NCBI GenBank assembly: GCA_027053375.1
Contig: JALUJC010000305.1
Location: 1 to 20,833, forward strand
Source of the DNA: Caldifarciminota bacterium
GTDB taxonomy: Bacteria > Hydrothermota > Hydrothermia > S141-80
Direction: 5' to 3'
DNA: 20,833 bases
Made by a program: the position numbers and the translations under genes. This document shows positions 15,978-20,833 of this stretch, one piece after another (positions within the stretch are counted from its first letter, which is position 1; each line of letters starts with the position of its first letter). The notes below the pieces were generated by a model that did not search any database, was not told the DNA's origin, and worked only from the letters and a program-made list of their open reading frames with translations.

Positions 15978-17140
15978 GGCGATGCCTCCCTGATCTGGGA
16001 CCGTACGAGCCGGGTCTTCATGTCCTTTGCCGCCTGCTGGGGATCGGCAACATTAAACAGGGCAGACACGACCGCCACCATCTCGGGCACCACCTTTTGC
16101 AACAGTTGCGAGAGCCGCACCTTCGTGATCCCTCCGATCACCCCGACAGGAATATCAAGAAGATCTTTCGCCCGACAGAGAAGGGAACCCCAGTCTTCCA
16201 GTACCGGATGATCGGGACGGGTCAGGCTGTGGAAGACCGCACCGAAAGCGACATAAGCCGCACCGGCCTCCTGTGCTTTTCGGGCTCGTTCAAGGTCATC
16301 GTAGGATGACACGCCAAAATATGCTGTACCGGGCAGGATCTCCCGAACCCGCACCCAGTCTGGATCCTCCTTTCCCACATGCACCCCATCTGCTTTCAGC
16401 ATCCGGGCAAGCCCGGGATCATCGTTCACCACAAACTCCACGGCATACCGATCCGCAAGATCACGCAAACGTTCCCCCAGGCGTATCCGGCGCACACGGT
16501 CCATGGTTTTGGTCCGAAACTGAAACAGATCCACCCCACCGCGCATCACCGCCTCCGTCTTCTCCATCCAGGCTTCTTCCGACGGGAAATAGGCATCATC
16601 CGTGACAGCGTACAACCCCTGGAGACGGATGTTCAGAGGCAGGGCGCGCAGAAATGCCCGGGCCGTCGTGGCCCAGAAACCTGAGGTCTGCAGCAAAAAA
16701 TCCCGAATCTCATATTTCAGACGAAGCAGGTGATGCGCACACACCTCAGGGTTCAGGGGTTTATGCGCCTGGAGTTTGCGCCCTCCCTCGGCACCCCCTT
16801 CAGGAATATACCAGTCCCGGAACCAGGTGAACCCTGCACGATACAGCAAACGCCCCAGCGGGGTGAGCACAGGGGGAACCCCACGCTGCAACGCATGAAG
16901 GGTCCGGGGAAGCTCCTCATAGCCCACCATCAAACGCCCGCCCGGAGGAAGGCACGCAGCGATCGCACGGAACAGCCTGTCCGAATCGGAAGGTGTCCAT
17001 CCCTCAGGAGGGAAAAAGTCCAGATCCATCCAGGGCACATAGCGACCTCTTCCCTCAAAGACCAGGCCCTTCAGCACCACGGAAGAACCCACCCGGAACT
17101 CAAAGAGCGCTTCTTCCCGAAATCTCGGGCTTTCCCGCAT
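15962..17140 (-). CDS. DUF1122-ThiE fusion: thiamine phosphate synthase with N-terminal DUF1122 domain
   Basis: The 392-residue product joins two domains in one uninterrupted frame. Residues 1 to ~170 resemble DUF1122, a mostly archaeal family of unknown function: YVPWMDLDFFPP, PPGGRLMVGYE, a gVPPvLTPLGrLL block and WYIPEGGAEGGRKLQAHKP. Residues ~175-375 are ThiE-like, the enzyme that couples the thiazole phosphate and HMP-PP moieties to thiamine phosphate: LYAVTDD, FQFRTKT, VVNDDPGLA, ADGVHVGKED, FGVSSYDDLERA, VAFGAVFHSLTR and VIGGIT. The usual QLRxK and GPxFxTxTK appear altered (QFRTK, GAVFHSLTR). I prefer the ATG at 17140, which has GGAGG five bases upstream; an in-frame ATG at 17203 sits 7 bases from a TATAAT box and would add 21 residues. 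The DUF1122 call is from memory of the family pattern. Confidence 0.8.
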   Translation of the reverse strand: MRESPRFREEALFEFRVGSSVVLKGLVFEGRGRYVPWMDLDFFPPEGWTPSDSDRLFRAIAACLPPGGRLMVGYEELPRTLHALQRGVPPVLTPLGRLLYRAGFTWFRDWYIPEGGAEGGRKLQAHKPLNPEVCAHHLLRLKYEIRDFLLQTSGFWATTARAFLRALPLNIRLQGLYAVTDDAYFPSEEAWMEKTEAVMRGGVDLFQFRTKTMDRVRRIRLGERLRDLADRYAVEFVVNDDPGLARMLKADGVHVGKEDPDWVRVREILPGTAYFGVSSYDDLERARKAQEAGAAYVAFGAVFHSLTRPDHPVLEDWGSLLCRAKDLLDIPVGVIGGITKVRLSQLLQKVVPEMVAVVSALFNVADPQQAAKDMKTRLVRSQIREASPCSEA

Positions 17141-17210
17141 CCGGACCTCCGGAATCCCGGGAATGGAAAAACGGAGCGAGGAAAGACTTTTCAGACACTG
17201 CATGCACTCA

Positions 17211-17239
17211 ATTATAGATGGCCGTTCAGGAAACGTAAA
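17211..17239 (-). promoter_or_regulatory. Promoter of the DUF1122-thiE/DASS unit
   Basis: On the minus strand TTTACG (17239-17234) is followed by a 17-base spacer and the consensus TATAAT (17216-17211). The predicted start is near 17204. The -35 overlaps a GGAAACGTA element (17229-17237) that recurs in the divergent nik promoter. Confidence 0.65.
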
Positions 17240-17291
17240 CCCGCATCACATCTACGGCCTCTCGCACAAGGATGCGTATCCGTGGCAGGGT

Positions 17292-17320
17292 TTGACAGTA
17301 TGGAACGTACACTGCATGAT
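17292..17320 (+). promoter_or_regulatory. Promoter of the nickel transport operon
   Basis: TTGACA (17292-17297), a 17-base spacer and CATGAT (17315-17320). The -35 is perfect and the -10 keeps 4/6 positions. The start would be near 17327, about 43 bases before the first operon ATG at 17370. The -10 lies within the inverted repeat at 17304-17331. Confidence 0.7.
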
Positions 17321-17331
17321 GATCATACGTT
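17304..17331 (+). promoter_or_regulatory. Candidate NikR operator
   Basis: AACGTA (17304-17309) and TACGTT (17326-17331) form a perfect 6-bp inverted repeat separated by exactly 16 bases. Its total length (28) and spacing equal the E. coli NikR site GTATGA-N16-TCATAC, though the half-site differs. It covers the nik -10 element, as expected for a repressor site, and nikR is the last gene of this operon. The match is inferred from geometry and context, not from a known consensus for this lineage. Confidence 0.5.
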
Positions 17332-17369
17332 TCCAAATTTCGTCATACGCAAACCGGGAGGCACCCACG

Positions 17370-17777
17370 ATGTTGTGGATGATGCTGGTGGGTCATCTGG
17401 TTCGAGCCATTCCCCTTTCCCCGGTGCTGGGTTATCAGGTGGTCTATGGGGACGGCACACCGGTCTCCTATGCTTATGTAGAGATTCTGGACAGCACGGG
17501 GAACAGGGTGGACTCTGCCATCACCGACAGTCTGGGTCGTTTTCTCTGGATCCCTCCAGATGCCCATGCGCGGTATACCCTTCGTTTTCTTGATGGAACG
17601 GGGCATGGCGCACGCGTGGTGTACCACCCCACCGCTTCGGATACGACCGCCCGGACACCGTCTGAAACGCATACATGGTTCCTCTGGCAAAAACTCCTGA
17701 TCGGGTGGGCCGTATTCTGGGGCTCTGCCGGAACCTGGTTCTACTGGCGGGGGAGGTCCACGAATGCACATTCCTGA
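17370..17777 (+). CDS. NikL/NikN-like small membrane component of ECF nickel transporter
   Basis: The 135-residue protein has a hydrophobic N-terminal segment (1-20), an extracytoplasmic beta-sandwich-like region (VVYGDGTPVSYAYVEILDST... DSLGRFLWIPPDAHARYTLRF, the pattern of carboxypeptidase regulatory-like domains) and a C-terminal membrane helix (about 107-127) with positive charges after it. This two-helix, one-loop topology is that of the auxiliary CbiN/NikN/NikL subunits that accompany the CbiM/NikM substrate-binding protein. Sequence in these subunits varies widely, so the subtype (NikL most likely) is inferred from topology and from its position directly before nikM, which it overlaps by 14 bases. 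ATG at 17370 follows GGGAGG. Expression should be controlled by the NikR-type operator upstream. Confidence 0.65.
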   Translation: MLWMMLVGHLVRAIPLSPVLGYQVVYGDGTPVSYAYVEILDSTGNRVDSAITDSLGRFLWIPPDAHARYTLRFLDGTGHGARVVYHPTASDTTARTPSETHTWFLWQKLLIGWAVFWGSAGTWFYWRGRSTNAHS

Positions 17778-18339
17778 CGGGTTTCTCACACCGGGTGTCG
17801 CCGGGGGCACCCTTGTCGGAAGCGGACTGGCATGGGGCTGGGGGACCCACAGGCTTCGTGCGCTTTCCGTGGAGGAAATCCCCCGGCTGGGGCTCGCGGG
17901 TGCACTTCTGTTTACCCTGGAGGTGATCGCTTTTCCCATCCCCGGCGGGACTTCCGTTCACCTCTCCGGGGTTCCTCTGATCACGCTGTGGCTCGGGGTT
18001 CCTCAGGCAGTTTTTCTTTCCGGTGTGGGGCTCTTCCTCCAGGCGCTCTTTGGTCATGGGGGGATCCTGACCTGGGGCGCCAACATGCTCAACATCGGGA
18101 TTCTGGGTTCCCTTATCCCCGCTGCGTTTGTCCGGATTCACCCGGGAAGGATCAGCGTTTTTCTGGGGACCACGCTCGCCATCCTGACAGGTGCGCTGTT
18201 CACGACTGTGGAACTTTCCCTATCGGGTACCCTGCCTCTGCATCCCACCCTGTGGATCATGCTGGGCGCCACCGCACCTGTGGCCATCCTGGAAGGTCTG
18301 ATCACGGCCACCGCGGTGCATTTCCTGTCCGGACCATGA
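17764..18339 (+). CDS. nikM: Nickel/cobalt ECF transporter substrate-binding subunit NikM/CbiM
   Basis: The 191-residue integral membrane protein starts MHIPDGFL. In this family the free amino terminus and His2 help chelate Ni or Co, which fixes the start codon exactly. A further conserved His lies in GGTSVHLSG, followed by several hydrophobic helices and GANMLNIGILG. The family usually has ~200-230 residues, so this is a compact version lacking a long C-terminal extension. It works with NikQ (T component) and NikO (ATPase). Nickel rather than cobalt is inferred from the nikR gene at the end of the operon. A strong GGGGGAGG site precedes the ATG; the stop overlaps the nikQ start by 4 bases. 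Confidence 0.92.
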   Translation: MHIPDGFLTPGVAGGTLVGSGLAWGWGTHRLRALSVEEIPRLGLAGALLFTLEVIAFPIPGGTSVHLSGVPLITLWLGVPQAVFLSGVGLFLQALFGHGGILTWGANMLNIGILGSLIPAAFVRIHPGRISVFLGTTLAILTGALFTTVELSLSGTLPLHPTLWIMLGATAPVAILEGLITATAVHFLSGP

Positions 18340-18863
18340 TGCCCGTTGCTGTACGTCTGCTTCTTCTTGGATCCGGACTTGTGGGGGTCCTCTATGCCCC
18401 GCTGCCCACGCTCCGATTGCTTGCCCTGCCAGCCCTTCTTGGCAGCACCGTGATCCGTTCGTGGAGGCACCGGATCATTCACCTTCTGCCTTTCTGGGCC
18501 CTTCTGACCCTCCCCCTTCTGCTCGAGCACAGACACCCGACAAGCCCGGAACTTCCCTTACTCCGCTCCCTTCTCAGTCTGACCTGGATCTCCCTTCTCA
18601 CCCTTCCGGGACGCGTTTCTTCATCCGCCACGATTCCTCCTTTCCTCCCCCACCCTCTTCACCTGGGTCTCCTGATCGCCCTTCGCCAGCAGAGAAGGCT
18701 ACGTGACCGCCTTGTCTGGGGGATTCGTGCGTACCGGCTTTCAGAAAACGGGCGTGTGCACATCCGGTATGGCGGGTTCCTGGGGCGCCTGTTGCTCCGT
18801 CTGGATGCGCGTTCGGTGCAGATGGGCTATGCCCTCCGTCTCAGGGAGTCTAACCGTGATTAG
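18336..18863 (+). CDS. nikQ: ECF transporter T component NikQ/CbiQ-like, short
   Basis: The 175-residue protein is hydrophobic through its first ~120 residues (VRLLLLGSGLVGVLYAP, FWALLTLPLLLEH and others) and then becomes basic and helical (RQQRRLRDRLVWGIRAYRLS ... RSVQMGYALRLRES). The last part occupies the place of the cytoplasmic coupling helices of EcfT, which normally carry two Ala-Arg-Gly motifs; here they are not clearly conserved. It is also shorter than typical T components (~230-260). The assignment rests on topology and on its place between nikM and nikO. It starts at ATG 18336 overlapping the nikM stop (a second ATG follows directly) and overlaps nikO by 8 bases. Confidence 0.7.
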   Translation: MMPVAVRLLLLGSGLVGVLYAPLPTLRLLALPALLGSTVIRSWRHRIIHLLPFWALLTLPLLLEHRHPTSPELPLLRSLLSLTWISLLTLPGRVSSSATIPPFLPHPLHLGLLIALRQQRRLRDRLVWGIRAYRLSENGRVHIRYGGFLGRLLLRLDARSVQMGYALRLRESNRD

Positions 18864-19563
18864 ACTGGAACATGTCCATTTTACCTACGGGTCCGAGCAG
18901 CTCGTGCTGGAAGATCTGACCCTTCACATTCACAAAGGCGAGCGCGTGGGGATCGTGGGGGCCAATGGTGCAGGGAAAACCACGCTTCTGTTGATCATTG
19001 CAGGATTGCTGCATCCCCACAAGGGTACGGTTCACATCGCAGGACAGCCCCAGCCACAGAAGTTCCGAACATTGCGAAAAAAGATCGGGTTTCTGTTCCC
19101 GGACCCTGACGACCAGCTTCTGTATCCCCGGGTGGAGGAAGAACTGCGTGCCGCCACGAACGGCACGGATTCCAGTGTGCTGGACAGGGTGGTTCAGCGG
19201 TTTGGCCTCGCCCCCTGGATGGACCGTCCCATTCACACGTTGAGTCCGGGGTTGAAAAAACGCCTTGCCCTTGCTACGCTTTTTCTCCGAAAACCGGAGG
19301 TATGGCTGCTGGACGAACCCACTGCGGGGCTGGACCCTCGCACCCGCAAGCAACTGATCCAGGATATCCGGGAACTTCCCGGAACACTCCTGGTGGCCAC
19401 CCATGATCTGGATTTCGTATGGGATGTGTGTGAACGAACCCTTCTGCTGGAACAGGGGCATCTGCAGGCCGACGGCCCCACCCGGGTACTTCTTCAGGAT
19501 CATAACCTGTTGCAGCGGTATGGACTGGACCTGCCGCTGAAACTTCAGGGAGGACACGTATGA
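18856..19563 (+). CDS. nikO: ECF nickel transporter ATP-binding protein NikO
   Basis: The 235-residue ABC ATPase has Walker A GANGAGKTT (35-43), Q-loop FPDPDDQLL (the FxxPDxQ form typical of ECF A components), an ABC signature reading LSPGLKKRLALA instead of LSGGQ, Walker B VWLLDEPTAGLD and switch histidine THD. It powers nickel import with NikM, NikQ and the small subunit. I start it at GTG 18856, giving VIRLEHVHFTYG, the usual N-terminal strand; upstream in-frame codons belong to nikQ. A GGGAG site lies 8 bases before it. The stop overlaps the nikR start by 4 bases (ATGA). The LSPG variation may tune ATPase activity but does not by itself suggest loss of function. Confidence 0.92.
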   Translation: MIRLEHVHFTYGSEQLVLEDLTLHIHKGERVGIVGANGAGKTTLLLIIAGLLHPHKGTVHIAGQPQPQKFRTLRKKIGFLFPDPDDQLLYPRVEEELRAATNGTDSSVLDRVVQRFGLAPWMDRPIHTLSPGLKKRLALATLFLRKPEVWLLDEPTAGLDPRTRKQLIQDIRELPGTLLVATHDLDFVWDVCERTLLLEQGHLQADGPTRVLLQDHNLLQRYGLDLPLKLQGGHV

Positions 19564-19976
19564 CCAAAGTCCGCTTCTGTCTGTCCGTGGAACCCGAACA
19601 TCTTGCCCACTTTGAGCGCTGGATGGAGGCCAACGGATACACCAACCGCTCCGAAGCGTTCCGGGACCTTGTGCGTCAGCTGGTGGTGGAGGAGACCTGG
19701 GCCCGCGAGGACAGAGAGGTTTCCGCCGTGGCGGTGCTGGTGTACGATCATCACCTTTATGCCCTGCCCCAGCACCTGGTGGAGGAGGAACACCGACACC
19801 ACGAGCTGGTGCTGGCACGCACCCACGTGCACCTGGACGAACACAACTGTCTGGAGGTGGTGTTGATGCGGGGACCTGCGCCTCAGGTCAAAGCACTGGG
19901 TGATCGTCTGATCGCTCGCCGGGGCGTAAAGGTTGGCCGTCTGGTTCCCGCGCATACCGGCCAGGGACTGCCGTAA
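19560..19976 (+). CDS. nikR: Nickel-responsive transcriptional regulator NikR
   Basis: The 138-residue protein has an N-terminal ribbon-helix-helix DNA-binding domain (VRFCLSVEPEHLAHFERWME... NRSEAFRDLVRQ) and a C-terminal ACT-like nickel domain. The four square-planar nickel ligands are all present at the spacing of E. coli NikR (H76, H87, H89, C95): here His78, His89, His91 and Cys97 in THVHLDEHNCLEV. With nickel bound, NikR tetramers repress nickel uptake genes; its position as last gene of the nik operon implies autoregulation. An AGGGAGG site precedes the ATG, which overlaps the nikO stop. No intrinsic terminator is visible after the stop at 19976. Confidence 0.95.
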   Translation: MTKVRFCLSVEPEHLAHFERWMEANGYTNRSEAFRDLVRQLVVEETWAREDREVSAVAVLVYDHHLYALPQHLVEEEHRHHELVLARTHVHLDEHNCLEVVLMRGPAPQVKALGDRLIARRGVKVGRLVPAHTGQGLP

Positions 19977-20014
19977 AAAAAGAAATCCACGCCGGGACGC
20001 CCCTCCACAAAACC

Positions 20015-20043
20015 TTGACAGCCCCCGGGTTGTTGTGTACCTT
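20015..20043 (+). promoter_or_regulatory. Promoter of the pilin-like gene; leaderless transcript likely
   Basis: TTGACA (20015-20020), a 17-base spacer and TACCTT (20038-20043). The ATG at 20050 begins 7 bases after the end of the -10, which is where transcription would start, and there is no ribosome site in between. Confidence 0.65.
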
Positions 20044-20049
20044 TCCACC

Positions 20050-20454
20050 ATGCGCAGCATCACACGTTCCGGATCTGGTCTAATCAGTTTGCTGCTTGCG
20101 CTGGCGATCATCGCCTTTCTGGTCTGGTGGATGATGGGGCGCACCGGGCAGGAGGTGGAACAGGCACGGATGGCGCGAAATGCCACATCCCGCGCCCTGG
20201 TTGAAACCGATCTCCGTCAGGCAAGCATGGCGGTCCAGCAATTTCTGGCGCTCTACGGAGAACCGCCCACCCTGAACCCCAATCCGTGCACGGGATCCTG
20301 TACACTGGAAGGAAGCCAGGGACGCCTGCCGCTGAATCTTTCTCCCGGGGTGTCCCTCACCCTCCAGGCTGCAAACTGTCAGGGAGGGACAGGCGTCCTC
20401 CTTGTTCTCACCAGAGGGAACGCCCAATCCAGCCGGAAGATCTGCAGCCCCTGA
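20050..20454 (+). CDS. Type IV pilin-like (pseudopilin-like) membrane-anchored protein
   Basis: The 134-residue protein has a short basic N-terminus (MRSITRSGSG), one hydrophobic helix (LISLLLALAIIAFLVWWMM), an amphipathic helix (about 33-66) and a small C-terminal domain with four cysteines (CTGSC, NCQ, ICSP). This is the layout of type IV pilins and pseudopilins, with a possible prepilin cleavage site after Gly8 or Gly10. The usual Glu at position 5 of the mature helix is Ser. Single-pass membrane proteins of other kinds would look similar, so this is a moderate call. Its stop is directly adjacent to the stop of the convergent oxidoreductase gene. No other pilus genes are in the window. Confidence 0.6.
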   Translation: MRSITRSGSGLISLLLALAIIAFLVWWMMGRTGQEVEQARMARNATSRALVETDLRQASMAVQQFLALYGEPPTLNPNPCTGSCTLEGSQGRLPLNLSPGVSLTLQAANCQGGTGVLLVLTRGNAQSSRKICSP

Positions 20455-20833
20455 TTACCCCAGTCCGATCTTCTCCAGCGGGAGTCGAGCCCCGAGCTTG
20501 CTGGACAGCACCTCTTCCCGGAAAAGTTCCAGAGGGAAGAGGCCGGTCTCTTTCAACAACGTGGTCAGGGCTGTAAGCATGGCATTCCGGGGCCCGGCGG
20601 TCTTCCGGAAAGGATACACCTTTTGCTGCGCGGCGGTATCCATCTCTGGCAGGGTCTCATCCCGATAGACGACCCCCACCTCTTGCATGTGCTTCGCACG
20701 ACCGCCCGCATGTCGCATCCCATCTTCCGAGGTCAGGACCAGCACATCCGGTGCCGCAATCCCGGTGTAACGTATGGGCACAGGGGACAGGATCAACTCG
20801 GCGGTGCTGAACCCCACCCCCACTGTTACGGGA
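20455..20833 (-). CDS. 2-oxoacid:acceptor oxidoreductase gamma subunit, C-terminal fragment
   Basis: About 125 codons of a gene that starts beyond the right edge. The reading frame runs open to the window end. The segment VGVGFSTAELILSPVPIRYTG followed by APDVLVLTSEDG, then a strand PFRKTAGPRNAMLTALTTLL and KETGLFPLELFREEV, matches the gamma domain of pyruvate/2-oxoglutarate/2-ketoisovalerate:ferredoxin oxidoreductases (KorC/VorC/PorC type). These enzymes make acyl-CoA from 2-oxoacids with reduction of ferredoxin in anaerobes. The substrate cannot be deduced from this part. It is the distal end of its gene, with the alpha and beta subunit genes presumably upstream outside the window. Confidence 0.75.
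   Translation of the reverse strand, partial: PVTVGVGFSTAELILSPVPIRYTGIAAPDVLVLTSEDGMRHAGGRAKHMQEVGVVYRDETLPEMDTAAQQKVYPFRKTAGPRNAMLTALTTLLKETGLFPLELFREEVLSSKLGARLPLEKIGLG

Noticed and set aside
17141..17210. Thiamine (TPP) riboswitch before the ThiE-fusion gene
   Set aside because: The leader is at most about 65 bases and lacks the conserved THI-box segments.
17298..17328. Near-match to the E. coli NikR site: GTATGG followed by TCATAC
   Set aside because: The spacer is 19 bases, not 16, and one half-site base is wrong; the AACGTA-N16-TACGTT repeat fits the required geometry better.
17163..17369. Upstream extension of the nikL-like frame to 17163
   Set aside because: It would run through both divergent promoters; the ATG at 17370 has a proper ribosome site and opens the hydrophobic N-terminal helix.
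19961..19985. Terminator after nikR (CGGC...GCCG followed by TAAAAAAAG)
   Set aside because: The stem is only 4 bp and is followed by A rather than T on the plus strand; on the minus strand no gene needs a terminator there.
1..20833. CRISPR arrays, tRNA or rRNA genes, insertion sequences, phage genes
   Set aside because: No regularly spaced repeats, cloverleaf-like sequences, transposase or phage-type proteins were recognised on either strand.

Overview
The window looks like chromosomal DNA of an uncultured, Gram-negative-type bacterium with a compact, GC-rich genome. An LptF/LptG-type permease implies an outer membrane. One large secreted protein ends in a type-IX-like C-terminal sorting domain. 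DnaA is divergent, a DUF1122 domain is fused to ThiE, and a 2-oxoacid:acceptor oxidoreductase gamma subunit is present. Together these suggest a deep-branching, possibly thermophilic anaerobe of the FCB / WOR-3 / Hydrothermae kind. That placement is inference from gene content. I see no phage, insertion sequence, CRISPR array, rRNA or tRNA, and no gene-free stretch longer than about 250 bases.

Layout. Bases 2-181 hold the C-terminus of IspH, convergent with a dodecin gene (183-401, minus). A consensus promoter (TTGACA-17-TATAAT, 526-554) starts a tightly packed plus-strand run from 587 to 8298: two M16 peptidases (one catalytic, one without the zinc motif), a coiled-coil ATPase-stalk-like protein, an acyl-CoA dehydrogenase, a DksA-like protein, GlyQ, HPF, HPr kinase and a zinc alcohol dehydrogenase. 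An LptF/G permease (minus) runs toward this block and overlaps its end by 10 bases. dnaA (9654-10937) has its own consensus promoter and overlaps the end of trmD, which is co-transcribed with rlmN on the minus strand. A clear intrinsic terminator (12735-12766) ends a minus-strand gene for a 539-residue secreted protein. Upstream of that lie a DASS/SLC13 transporter and the DUF1122-ThiE fusion, both minus.

From 17204 to 17369 is a divergent control region. To its right is a five-gene nickel operon: a two-helix NikL/NikN-like component, NikM (substrate binding), NikQ (T component), NikO (ATPase) and NikR (nickel-responsive repressor). Every junction overlaps by 4 to 14 bases. The nik promoter (TTGACA-17-CATGAT) has a 28-bp inverted repeat, AACGTA-N16-TACGTT, over its -10 element. 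This is the same geometry as the classical NikR operator but with a different half-site, so it is a strong candidate for a self-regulated nickel operator. The window ends with a pilin-like membrane-anchored protein (apparently leaderless mRNA) and the C-terminus of a 2-oxoacid:acceptor oxidoreductase gamma subunit.

The main points of interest are the candidate NikR operator, the DUF1122-ThiE fusion, the DnaA with altered Walker B and DNA-recognition motifs, glyQ without glyS, and apparently leaderless starts set 6-10 bases downstream of -10 boxes.
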